A stretch of 24,616 nucleotides of DNA, from contig JBGRQA010000048.1 in the NCBI GenBank assembly GCA_041725895.1, positions 1 through 24,616 of the forward strand, written 5' to 3'. The notes under the pieces are model-generated. The model searched no databases and was not told where the DNA came from. It saw only the letters and a program-made list of their open reading frames with translations. Shown here piece by piece: positions 1 to 8,109 of this stretch. Numbering within the stretch: the first letter of the stretch is position 1; each line of letters begins with the position of its first letter. The translations under genes were made by a program, and so were the position numbers. This DNA is from JBGRQA01 sp041725895 (lineage in GTDB: Bacteria > Bacteroidota > Bacteroidia > Bacteroidales > Marinifilaceae).

Positions 1-217
1 AATATACGAATTAAATACTTGATAACCAACATATAGATAATATCAATACACTCTTTTTTAGGACTTTAAACAACTTCGACATAAAAATTGTGCCAAACAC
101 GTATTCTTCGCTAATTTTTTCGAAAAAATATTGGTCTGGCAATTAATAACTATATTATTAGGTGTTGTGTGTGAAAAATATTATATTCACCAGATGTAAA
201 TTCTAAATTAACCGATA
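1..217. other. AT-rich upstream region, no gene seen
   Basis: This stretch is very AT-rich and holds no credible reading frame. It must contain the promoter of the lipoprotein gene starting at 218, but I found no clear TAnnTTTG element in it. There is no Shine-Dalgarno-like sequence just before the start codon, which is usual in this phylum. Confidence 0.5.
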
Positions 218-1390
218 ATGATTTTAAGAAAAGCTTTACTTTGTTCATTTACAGTCTTGGTTGGGCTGACGGCCTGCAATACGGGGCAGAATACTTTGAA
301 GGATGCGAATGGGATTACACATATTAATATGGTAAGTTCGCATGAGATTTCCAATGGGACGCAACTTGCCAAAGTTGGAAAGAAAGTGGAATACATTCCC
401 CTGGAATATACCGATGAGTGTGCGGTAGCTGATGTGTATAAATTATTCCCAGCAAAAGATTTTTACCTGATCCTGACACCTGATGAACTCTTGCGATTTG
501 GAAAGGACGGAAAATTCCTTGGGAAAATAGGCAAGAAGGGAAATGGTCCCGGAGAGTTTGTGGTTATTGTTGATTGCGTTGTGGATGAAGAAAAGGAGCT
601 GATTTACGGACTCGATATGATGAAGAATCGTTTGCTTTGTTACAAGTTCGACGGGACTTATGAGAAGGAGGTACCCATCAGCCATTTCTGTTTGCAGTTC
701 TGTAAACTGCCAGGAGATAAATTTGCCGTATCCCCTGTGAACTTTAATGGGGATAGAGAAAGCAAACTGGTGGTAGTAAACAACCAGGGCGATACTTTGC
801 AGCATTTCTACAATCCCGTTCGATACAAGCGTGAGAGTATGCCTGTGATGATTGACGATCAAAATTCGTACAAGGAATTTGGGGATCAGGTTCGATTCCA
901 TCAAATATTTAACGATACCATTTTTAGCTTGACTCCGCAAATGGCTCTGAATCCAATGTACATTATGGATTGTGGAAAATTTAAGATGCCACTGGATGTT
1001 GTAGCCAGTTACGAAAAGTGGGAAAAGACTGGTAAGAACTACTACCTGGTTGATAATGTACAGGAGAGTGAGCATCAGTTGTTTATTCGATACAAATACA
1101 ATGATAAATATCATAGATGTGTTTACAATAAGGATAATGGGGATTTGGCTCATCTGAACCAGAGAGATTCGTTGGGAATTCCTAACAATCTTGATAATGG
1201 TTTGCCCTTCTGGCCTATGGTAGTTCGCAACAACAAGGAGATGATGACTCTTTGGCCTGCCTTTAAGCTGAAAGCGGAAGTGAAGCGCATGAAAGAAAAA
1301 GGCGTTAAAATATCTGAGGAGTTGAGAAAATTGGATGAAACGATGAAGATTAGCGATAATCCTGTTATACAAGTGGTAAGAGAGATTTAG
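218..1390 (+). CDS. 6-bladed beta-propeller lipoprotein
   Basis: The product is a 390-residue lipoprotein. It begins with a basic residue, a hydrophobic segment and the lipobox LTAC, with Cys20 as the lipidation site, so it should be anchored in a membrane and face the periplasm or the outside. The rest resembles the 6-bladed beta-propeller (NHL-like, DUF4934-type) lipoproteins common in Bacteroidota. The most telling piece is the stretch GKIGKKGNGPGEF near residues 101-113, typical of a propeller blade, followed by D/E-rich strands and FDGTYEKEV at a blade boundary. The biochemical role of this family is mostly unknown; ligand or polysaccharide binding is only a guess. The gene stands alone on the + strand and ends just before a strong terminator. 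No acidic surface-export signal follows Cys20 (the next residues are N-T-G-Q). Confidence 0.8.
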   Translation: MILRKALLCSFTVLVGLTACNTGQNTLKDANGITHINMVSSHEISNGTQLAKVGKKVEYIPLEYTDECAVADVYKLFPAKDFYLILTPDELLRFGKDGKFLGKIGKKGNGPGEFVVIVDCVVDEEKELIYGLDMMKNRLLCYKFDGTYEKEVPISHFCLQFCKLPGDKFAVSPVNFNGDRESKLVVVNNQGDTLQHFYNPVRYKRESMPVMIDDQNSYKEFGDQVRFHQIFNDTIFSLTPQMALNPMYIMDCGKFKMPLDVVASYEKWEKTGKNYYLVDNVQESEHQLFIRYKYNDKYHRCVYNKDNGDLAHLNQRDSLGIPNNLDNGLPFWPMVVRNNKEMMTLWPAFKLKAEVKRMKEKGVKISEELRKLDETMKISDNPVIQVVREI

Positions 1391-1405
1391 ATTTAATATC
1401 TGTTG

Positions 1406-1442
1406 AAAAAGCCTCATAACCGATTGGGTTATGAGGCTTTTT
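1406..1442. terminator. Rho-independent terminator, bidirectional
   Basis: A perfect 16-bp stem runs from AAAAAGCCTCATAACC (1406-1421) through a 5-base loop to its complement at 1427-1442, followed by more T. The A-run on one side and T-run on the other let it work in both directions. It lies 15 bases after the stop of the + strand lipoprotein gene and could also stop transcripts arriving from the minus-strand gene ending at 1580. Confidence 0.93.
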
Positions 1443-1579
1443 TTGTTTTAAGCAGTAGAAAAATAAGGAACACCTTTAGTTTTCTATAGTATTTAATACC
1501 TCTTGAGTGTGTAAATTTGATAGGGGGAAGAGGTTTCCTTTAGCTTTTAGGAGTTGTTTTTATAAATGAGAGGTCGAAT

Positions 1580-2389
1580 TTACAAGCAATCCAGTTGTAC
1601 CGTTTTTCTATTGTACTTTGCGAATTGCTTAACTCTTTTGTCCCTAAATTTATAGATTACAATGAATTTTGTATCCCAGTAGGATTTGAAAATCTCTTTC
1701 ATAGATGAACAGATCTCTTGTTTAAAACCCCCATTTTTGGTTCGATAGCCTTGTTTATCCTTAAAAATAGTATGAATCATCATATCCGATTGATTGTGGA
1801 AAACAGCTATATGCCCATTTCCAATATCTTTTTTGAGATTTTTCTTTTTTCGTGTATACAGGGTATCAATAGGAGTAAAGGTTGTTGAAAGAATTAATTC
1901 AAGAGAAGGTGTATCAATCCATGTATTGCTTGTAAATACATATTGGGGATCAATTTGATATTGCCGGAAGCATTTTTCGAGAGCATAACTGTGGCAGTTC
2001 TGGGTAAAGGTAGATTGAAGTTCCCTGAATTTTTTTTCTGCCTTTGGAGATAGTTTTATTCCTCTTTTTAATTCACGTTTTTTGATGAATTCCGTGTCTG
2101 CCTGTTCTGAATGTGGGTGGTGATTCACTACGATTGCGGTATCCAGCCAATTGATCCGGATATAGTTTTTGCCCTCTTCCTTCTTTATGGTATCAGGTTG
2201 GAGAATGGTTCGGGTGAATTCATACTCATAATTCTTCTTTTCCTGTGCGATTAGTGAAATGCAGTTGCCTAAAAAGCAGATGAGTAGAATTAGAGTTTTA
2301 CTATTGGGTAAGGATAATTTTGTTTTGGGATGATACATGGCAAAACAACTTTTGATTAAACGCTTAAATATATACATAATTGTTAACAA
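1580..2389 (-). CDS. Secreted protein of unknown function, possible Cys/His peptidase-like core
   Basis: I do not recognise the family. The frame gives 269 residues, with a hydrophobic segment at residues 32-48 ending in LIAQ, a credible signal peptide. The upstream part is long for a signal peptide, so Met18 (start at 2338) is a good alternative and leaves a 32-residue signal. The mature part holds an NCHSYAL motif (Cys132, His133) and later IGNGHIAVF (His193). A Cys at the head of a helix, then GHIAV opening a strand, is how NlpC/P60, CHAP and other papain-like peptidases look, so a hydrolase or transpeptidase role in the envelope is possible. This rests on motifs only. The C-terminal region is strongly basic. 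The gene follows the methyltransferase gene by 105 bases, with a hairpin between them, so it may be separately transcribed. Confidence 0.6.
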   Translation of the reverse strand: MLTIMYIFKRLIKSCFAMYHPKTKLSLPNSKTLILLICFLGNCISLIAQEKKNYEYEFTRTILQPDTIKKEEGKNYIRINWLDTAIVVNHHPHSEQADTEFIKKRELKRGIKLSPKAEKKFRELQSTFTQNCHSYALEKCFRQYQIDPQYVFTSNTWIDTPSLELILSTTFTPIDTLYTRKKKNLKKDIGNGHIAVFHNQSDMMIHTIFKDKQGYRTKNGGFKQEICSSMKEIFKSYWDTKFIVIYKFRDKRVKQFAKYNRKTVQLDCL

Positions 2390-2439
2390 TATAATCAGTT
2401 GATGGAAGTTGTTGGGCTGTATACATGGAAGATGTTAGT

Positions 2440-2469
2440 ATTAACCCACGATGCAAATCGTGGGTTAAT
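2440..2469. repeat. Perfect 13-bp inverted repeat with GCAA loop
   Basis: TTAACCCACGAT (2441-2452) is followed by GCAA and then its exact complement (2457-2468); the flanking A2440-T2469 pair extends the stem to 13 bp. It lies between the methyltransferase stop and the start of the secreted-protein gene. There is no clean T-run on either side, so it could be a weak terminator, an mRNA-stabilising 3' hairpin or a copy of a dispersed REP-like palindrome. Confidence 0.75.
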
Positions 2470-2494
2470 TTGGAAAATTCCTTTCAAGGATTTC

Positions 2495-3124
2495 CTATTC
2501 CGATTTTCTCCCCGACATTAAAAATACAGGGTATTCATGGCTCGTTCCTTCCAGGTTCTTTTGGATGATATAGGGAACGGATGCTTCTACTTGTTTCAGA
2601 CCATATTTGAGGAACAATGCTTTTAACATTTCCTGGTTGATACCATGGTGTTCGGTATGTTGGTTGAGATGATAGCTGCCGTCGTCTTCGTTTAAATCTG
2701 CAATACAGAGAATCCCTCCTGGCTGTAGCATTTCTGTCAGGTTGCGAATTGTGCGTTCCAAATCAGCAATATGGTGCAGGGTCATTAATGAGAAAATCAG
2801 GTCATATTTTTTCCCCTTAAGAGGTTTTTCCGATAGGTTTGCCTGTATTGTTGTTGCATTGGAGAGTTTCCATCCATCAATTTTCTCCTTCACCTGGTTT
2901 AGCATTGGTTGAGAAATATCGCAGAAGGTAAGCCGTCCCAAATGGGAAAGAAGGGTGAATCCCAACAATCCCGTTCCGCAGCCGAATTCTAGGGCATCGC
3001 AGTTTTCAGTAGGTTCTACCTGTTTTAGTAATTGTTTCGCAACTGCTGTAGCACGCTCCACATGCATGGGTTTTTGATCCCATTTGAGTGCTTCTGTATC
3101 GAATCGGTTGCTGGTTTTTGTCAT
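2495..3124 (-). CDS. Class I SAM-dependent methyltransferase
   Basis: This 209-residue protein is a compact Rossmann-fold methyltransferase that should transfer a methyl group from S-adenosylmethionine in the cytoplasm. Motif I is LEFGCGTG (residues 45-52), binding the methionine part of SAM. Asp69 in FCDIS is the acidic residue at the end of strand 2 that normally contacts the ribose. DLIFSLMTLHHI is the motif IV-like strand, and LQPGGILCIADL the post-motif strand. The substrate cannot be told: the family covers ubiquinone/menaquinone-type, small-molecule and tRNA enzymes. The gene starts 57 bases after the sbcC stop on the same strand, so it is probably the third gene of an sbcD-sbcC operon. 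A direct link to DNA repair is not implied. Start at MTKTSNRFD is the only good choice. Confidence 0.88.
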   Translation of the reverse strand: MTKTSNRFDTEALKWDQKPMHVERATAVAKQLLKQVEPTENCDALEFGCGTGLLGFTLLSHLGRLTFCDISQPMLNQVKEKIDGWKLSNATTIQANLSEKPLKGKKYDLIFSLMTLHHIADLERTIRNLTEMLQPGGILCIADLNEDDGSYHLNQHTEHHGINQEMLKALFLKYGLKQVEASVPYIIQKNLEGTSHEYPVFLMSGRKSE

Positions 3125-3181
3125 TTGTTTTGAAGTATGTGGTTTTCCGGATAAATTGTAAATCCAATATATGTTTTGACT

Positions 3182-6100
3182 CTAATCTCTGATTTGAACG
3201 GTACTGTAACCTGAGGAGTTTTTGTTCAACTCAATTTGCGTAGTAATGCGCTCTTTCAGTGCGGTTACATGACTGATGACTCCAATCGTTCGGTTGCTTT
3301 CGGTCTGCAATCGCTCAAGGGTGGAGAGGGCAGCATCCAAAGTATCCTGATCCAGACTACCGAACCCTTCGTCGATGAAAAGACTTTCGATGCGAGTGTT
3401 TTGACCCGCCAGATCCGATAATCCCAGGGCCAGAGCCAGTGAAATCAGGAAGCTTTCGCCCCCGGATAATGTTCGTACCGAACGTTCCTCGTTACCCTGC
3501 AGGGTATCTACTACAAACAGGTCTTCGTTTTGTGCAGGGTTGTACTTTAGCAGATAGCGGTTGTTCAATTTCAATAAGTGGCGGTTGGCCAAACTTAACA
3601 TTTGCTGAAGAGTGAGTTCCTGTGCAAATTTGCTGTACTTATTGCCGGTTGCATCTCCAATCAGTTCGTTCAGATTACTCCAGCGCCGGCATTCTTTTTC
3701 CTGTTGTTCAAGTTGCTTGAGAATTTCGCCCGCTTTTTTCCGGTTTTCTTCATCCTTTTTCAACTCTTGCTCCAACGAGCCCATGTTTCGGTTGAAACCG
3801 GCATAGTTGGTTTCCAGTTCCGTTTCATTCTTTACCAGTTCTTCCCTGGTGATTTTATCTGAATCCTTGGTTTTCAGGTCAGCAATCAGTTGTTGCTTTT
3901 CCTTAATGCTTTGCTGAATAGCAATGCGCTGTTTTTCCAGTTGTTCCTTGTGCTTTGTTAAATCTTCCGCTTTATCATTGGGCAGAAGGGCGGCCAGGGC
4001 ACTGGCTGTGGTTTCAAAACCCATTTGATGAACCAAAGGCAAAAGCTCCTTTTCCGTATTTTTCTTTTGCTTGTCGAGTTCCAGATGTTCTTTGGTGTAT
4101 TGCACGGTTAGCTGCTCGTGATGTTTGGCGGCAGCAGTTGTAACGGTAATTTGCTGTGTCGTTTCGTTCAGGAGTTTCTGAGCCTGTTGAAGAAGCTGAT
4201 CCATACGGTTGTTTTCACGGTCCGGATCCTTGTCGGAAAATTTAACCTTGCGATTCTCATCCAGATTTTTGACATCCTTTTGGGTTTCTTGTAACTTTTT
4301 CTGCCATTCTTTAATCAGCAACTCTGTTTTCTGAAGTTGCTGTTTCTTTTCTTTTTGAGATATGCCAAGTTCTGCCAAACGGGTAACCAGTTTTTGCAGG
4401 TCTTCCTTTCTTTTAAGATAATTATTGTAAGCCTTTTCCAGGTCTTTTGCCTGATCCTGCAGTCCCTTATTTGGATCGGTAAATTTATGGAACGGGGCTG
4501 AAAGTTCATGGGCTTTTTTCCATGCATCCCGTATTTGAAGAATCTTTTCGATAGCAGGTTTTAAAGCTTGTAACTCTTTGGTGTACTGTTCCGATTTCTC
4601 GGTCAGGGTTTGCAGTACTTTGAGCTCTTTTTCCCGGTTTGCGAGTGCTACGGTTTGCTTGTCCAGCTGCTCTGTTTTACTGATCTCCAGTTTTCTGCTT
4701 TGGGCAAATGTGTTTTGCGAAAACTCATCAACTCTGGCTTGTTCTTCTTTTTCCTGCAGTTCCCGGTTCTTGATCTGTTGCTCCAATTGAGTGACTACAC
4801 GGGTAAATTGAGTCCTTCTCTTTTCATTAGCCTTTGTACCTGATTCCAGTTCCTTCTGTTTCCCATTTAGTAGCTGCTGGGTGTCAGAAACCTGCTCCTG
4901 GTAGCTTTGTACCAAAGGGTGATCGGTAGATCCACACAAGGGGCAAGGAGTACCTGGCTTTAGTTCCTGTCGGTATTCCTTTAACCCGGCCTCCAGTTTT
5001 TGACGATGGAGGCGCATTTCCAATTCTTTGCAGTGGGTTTCGAGGATCTGAATTTTCTTTTCCTCCCCGTTAAGAACTTCTTTAAGCCCTTTTTCTTCCT
5101 TTTTTAGTTGTTGAAGCTGTTCTTCCTGTTCCTTCAATTGTTTGGCTGAGTTCAGATATTCTCTTTGAATTCGTTGCAACAGCTCCAACTGATTTTGCTC
5201 CTTACGAATGTTGTTAATAGCCTCTTCCAGAGATTTTTTGTCGGAATATTGTTTTTCAGACAATTGCTTTGCACAATTGTTCTGTTGTTTTTGTAGTTCC
5301 TGCTGGAAATTCTCAAACTGATTGACTTTTTCATTCCAATTTTTCCCTTTCGATAGTATTTGCGATAGAGTCGGTTGGTCGATTTCTTTTATTTCCCGGT
5401 TTAATTTTTGGAAGGTTTGCATCATTGAGACCGTAAGATCCAGGATTTGTTCCGGTTTACCGGGAGCATTTTCCAAAAGAGCATTCTCTTTTAACCAGGT
5501 GTTCAGTTTCTTTTGGTTTATTTGTCCGGATTGGATCTCTTTTTCAATTGCATCAAATTGTTTGGAAAGTTCTTCTTTTTCTTTTTGGGAAGAGAGAAGC
5601 TCCTTTTCCTGTTCGGTAAGTTTTTCCCTTTGGTTTTTGATCTTTTGATCCAGTTCCCGAATTTCACGCAGCAAGGGTTGCAGTTGCTCTTTTTCTTTTT
5701 CCAGTTGCAGAAGTTTTTCTTTTTGCTCTTTCTCTGCTCCGTCTAATTTTTTAAGCTGTTCCAGCTTTTGTATTTTCTGTTCTGCCTCTTTTTGGCGTTT
5801 GAGAAGCAGGTCGGCCAGCTGCTTTTGCTGTTGAATGCACAGTTCCAGATCCCCTTTGATACGAAGCAGTTTCTGATGTTGATCAAGTTTTTGTTGCAGG
5901 GGGGCAAATTCTTCGGTTTGCTTTCTGTTTTCGGCCAACTCTTGCTCTTTTGTTGCGAATTCTTTGGAGGCTTTTTCCAGGTCGTTCTTTACCTGTAACT
6001 GTTCTTTTATTGCTTTCAGTTGCTTACTGGTAATTGCCAGTTGCTCCTTCAATTCTTTTTGTTTTGCTGCAATTTCTTGCTTCTCTTCCTCCTTAAGTAG

Positions 6101-6745
6101 TTCGATACCCTTTAGTTGGATTTCGATGCCGGACAGTATCTCGTTTTCCTTTTTTAGTTTCTCATAGGCCGCTTGTCCTATTTGGCGATAGATTTCAGTA
6201 CCTGTAATCTTTTCCAGTAATTCGGAACGCTCTGTTGCATTGGCTTTCAGGAATCGTGCGAATTCTCCCTGCGAAAGTAAAATGGATTTGATGAACTGTT
6301 CGTAATTCAATCCTGTAATTTCGGCATTCCTTGCAGGAATGTCTCCTTTCTTCAGGTCGAGAAGCTGAAATTCTCCATCCACGTTCTTTCGGGAAAGTTC
6401 CATGTGATAATCGCGCAAATTTCCGGTTCGGGCACGGCTAATTTCCCATTTCGAGCGGTAGGTGTGACCGTTTACCTGGTAATCTACCTCGGCGAAGCAA
6501 TCATCCGTACCTCGCGTGATGATGGCTCCAAAATGTTGAATGCTATTTTTGGAAAGTTTACCGCTTCTGGGAACCTGGTTGTACATTGCCAGGGTGATTG
6601 CATCCAATAGGGTACTTTTTCCGGCACCGGTAGGGCCGGTAATGGCAAACAATCCTGTATTGGATAGCGGGGCAGCGGTAAAGTCAATATGATTTTCTCC
6701 CTTAAGGGAGTTGATGTTTTTTAGTCGAAGGTTGAGTATTTTCAT
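3182..6745 (-). CDS. sbcC: SbcC, ATPase subunit of the SbcCD nuclease
   Basis: This 1187-residue protein is the SMC/Rad50-like partner of SbcD. Together they open and cut DNA hairpins and protein-blocked ends, removing palindromes that stall replication. The N-terminus has the Walker A GPTGAGKST (residues 37-45) after the family hallmark KNINSLKGE. A very long Gln/Lys/Glu-rich coiled coil follows, broken mid-protein by the zinc hook CPLC (Cys601 and Cys604), where two Rad50-like molecules dimerise. The C-terminal lobe has the ABC signature LSGGE (1093-1097), Walker B SLFIDEGFGSLD (1121-1132) and the switch His in VISHV (His1159). Length and order match the family. It lies 143 bases downstream of sbcD. 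The coiled coil produces many open frames on the opposite strand that are not genes. Confidence 0.97.
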   Translation of the reverse strand: MKILNLRLKNINSLKGENHIDFTAAPLSNTGLFAITGPTGAGKSTLLDAITLAMYNQVPRSGKLSKNSIQHFGAIITRGTDDCFAEVDYQVNGHTYRSKWEISRARTGNLRDYHMELSRKNVDGEFQLLDLKKGDIPARNAEITGLNYEQFIKSILLSQGEFARFLKANATERSELLEKITGTEIYRQIGQAAYEKLKKENEILSGIEIQLKGIELLKEEEKQEIAAKQKELKEQLAITSKQLKAIKEQLQVKNDLEKASKEFATKEQELAENRKQTEEFAPLQQKLDQHQKLLRIKGDLELCIQQQKQLADLLLKRQKEAEQKIQKLEQLKKLDGAEKEQKEKLLQLEKEKEQLQPLLREIRELDQKIKNQREKLTEQEKELLSSQKEKEELSKQFDAIEKEIQSGQINQKKLNTWLKENALLENAPGKPEQILDLTVSMMQTFQKLNREIKEIDQPTLSQILSKGKNWNEKVNQFENFQQELQKQQNNCAKQLSEKQYSDKKSLEEAINNIRKEQNQLELLQRIQREYLNSAKQLKEQEEQLQQLKKEEKGLKEVLNGEEKKIQILETHCKELEMRLHRQKLEAGLKEYRQELKPGTPCPLCGSTDHPLVQSYQEQVSDTQQLLNGKQKELESGTKANEKRRTQFTRVVTQLEQQIKNRELQEKEEQARVDEFSQNTFAQSRKLEISKTEQLDKQTVALANREKELKVLQTLTEKSEQYTKELQALKPAIEKILQIRDAWKKAHELSAPFHKFTDPNKGLQDQAKDLEKAYNNYLKRKEDLQKLVTRLAELGISQKEKKQQLQKTELLIKEWQKKLQETQKDVKNLDENRKVKFSDKDPDRENNRMDQLLQQAQKLLNETTQQITVTTAAAKHHEQLTVQYTKEHLELDKQKKNTEKELLPLVHQMGFETTASALAALLPNDKAEDLTKHKEQLEKQRIAIQQSIKEKQQLIADLKTKDSDKITREELVKNETELETNYAGFNRNMGSLEQELKKDEENRKKAGEILKQLEQQEKECRRWSNLNELIGDATGNKYSKFAQELTLQQMLSLANRHLLKLNNRYLLKYNPAQNEDLFVVDTLQGNEERSVRTLSGGESFLISLALALGLSDLAGQNTRIESLFIDEGFGSLDQDTLDAALSTLERLQTESNRTIGVISHVTALKERITTQIELNKNSSGYSTVQIRD

Positions 6746-6888
6746 CTTCTGTTAATTTTGTTGCAAGTGTTGGCTTGCAGGTCATCTGCCGTGAAGAGCA
6801 GGTTGTTTTGTTGTATTGTACTTTCCTGTCAAAGGTTTTAGGCCCTGACAACGGTTGGGTGAAAAATATTGTGGAAGGATGCTTCTGC

Positions 6889-8109
6889 CTATTCCTTCTG
6901 GTTCATCTCCTCAATTAGCAGGTTGTAAGTCTGAACCAATTCCTCCTTGCCATTAAACCCTGATTTCTCCAGTAGCTTTTCAAACACTTCACCCGTTCCC
7001 AAATCGCGGAGTGAAGGCTGTTCCTCGTAGAGTGCCGACAAACCGTTGATTCTGTCCTTATAGGTGATGGAGGGTTTTACAATTTCAACCTCAAATTCCT
7101 CCTCCTGCATTTCCTTGTACAGGCGGGTCAGTTCCGGGTCGTACTGTTCTTCGGTTACTTTAACCTCGGCCCAGTCCTTTAAATCTCCTGCCGAACGGTA
7201 ATTCTCCAGCTTTTCCCTCACTTCGGAAAGGGTACCGTTGATGCTTACCAGCTTGCGACAAGCAGGTACAAGTAGGGGTTTGATGCATTCCAATTTCCTG
7301 TCCCGGAATTCGATCAATACCACTTGCTTTTCATCCTTTCGTTCGCTAAAGCTAAGGGGTAGGGGAGAACCGGAATAGCGGATGTGCTCCAGTCCCCCAA
7401 TTCGCTGCGGACGATGGATGTGTCCCAAAGCCAGGTAATCAAATGTCTCAGGAAAACCATCCAGAGAGAAGGCCGCCTGGTTTCCGATCTGTATTTCGCG
7501 TTCGCTTTCCGAAACGGATGCTCCAGCCATGTATAGATGTCCGGTAGCAATTACCGGTAATTTTTCTGGATTTTGTTCTTCTACCAGTCTGGCGATATCC
7601 TTGAAGTGCTGGAGGATTCCTTCCCGGGTGGCCTTAAGTCGGTCGTCGTAGCTTTCCCCGGCAACTGCCTGTCGGATTTCCCGGTCGCGAAGAAAGGGGA
7701 CTGCACAAACAAATGCCTGGGGATTTCCCTGTTCATCTTTTACGGTAACAATTTCATCCGAAAGATTTTCCGGCACTCCACCCATTACTGTTATATCCAA
7801 TGCTTCCAGAATTGCTTTGGGAGCATTCAAGGTACTAATGTAATCGTGATTGCCTCCTGTGATAATGATGTTTCTACAACCGGTTTGTCGGGTTTGATAC
7901 AGAAAACGGTAGTACTGCTTCAGGGCCGAATTGGACGGATAGCCCACATCGAAAATATCGCCGGCTACAATCAGCACGTCAACCTTTTGCTCTTTGAGAG
8001 TGTTTAGCAGCCAGTCAAAGAATCGTTGGTGTTCTTTTTCCCGTTCTTTGCCGTGAAGTCGTTGCCCGATGTGCCAGTCGGATGTATGTAGTATGCGTAG
8101 AGTGCTCAT
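6889..8109 (-). CDS. sbcD: SbcD, Mre11-like nuclease subunit
   Basis: SbcD is the Mn2+-dependent 3'-5' exonuclease and hairpin endonuclease of the SbcCD complex. The 406-residue protein has the whole calcineurin-like phosphoesterase metal site: DWH (Asp11, His13), GDIFD (Asp51), GNHD (Asn87, His88), GHLY (His191) and GHIHRP (His230, His232). The last third is the capping and SbcC-binding region. I placed the start at 8109 (MSTLRILHTSDWH), because SbcD proteins begin right at this strand. The frame extends upstream to 8172, but those 21 residues are unlike the family. It is the first gene of the sbcD-sbcC-methyltransferase block; the order D then C is usual in bacteria. I saw no convincing promoter with both elements upstream. 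Confidence 0.96.
   Translation of the reverse strand: MSTLRILHTSDWHIGQRLHGKEREKEHQRFFDWLLNTLKEQKVDVLIVAGDIFDVGYPSNSALKQYYRFLYQTRQTGCRNIIITGGNHDYISTLNAPKAILEALDITVMGGVPENLSDEIVTVKDEQGNPQAFVCAVPFLRDREIRQAVAGESYDDRLKATREGILQHFKDIARLVEEQNPEKLPVIATGHLYMAGASVSESEREIQIGNQAAFSLDGFPETFDYLALGHIHRPQRIGGLEHIRYSGSPLPLSFSERKDEKQVVLIEFRDRKLECIKPLLVPACRKLVSINGTLSEVREKLENYRSAGDLKDWAEVKVTEEQYDPELTRLYKEMQEEEFEVEIVKPSITYKDRINGLSALYEEQPSLRDLGTGEVFEKLLEKSGFNGKEELVQTYNLLIEEMNQKE

Noticed and set aside
443..1417. 324-codon minus-strand frame opposite the beta-propeller lipoprotein
   Set aside because: It has no protein features, and the + strand gene has a lipobox, blade motif and a terminator.
3236..6610. Many + strand open frames opposite sbcC
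   Set aside because: They are Phe/Leu/Ser/Cys-rich mirror images of a Lys/Glu/Gln-rich coiled coil, and sbcC is certain on the other strand.
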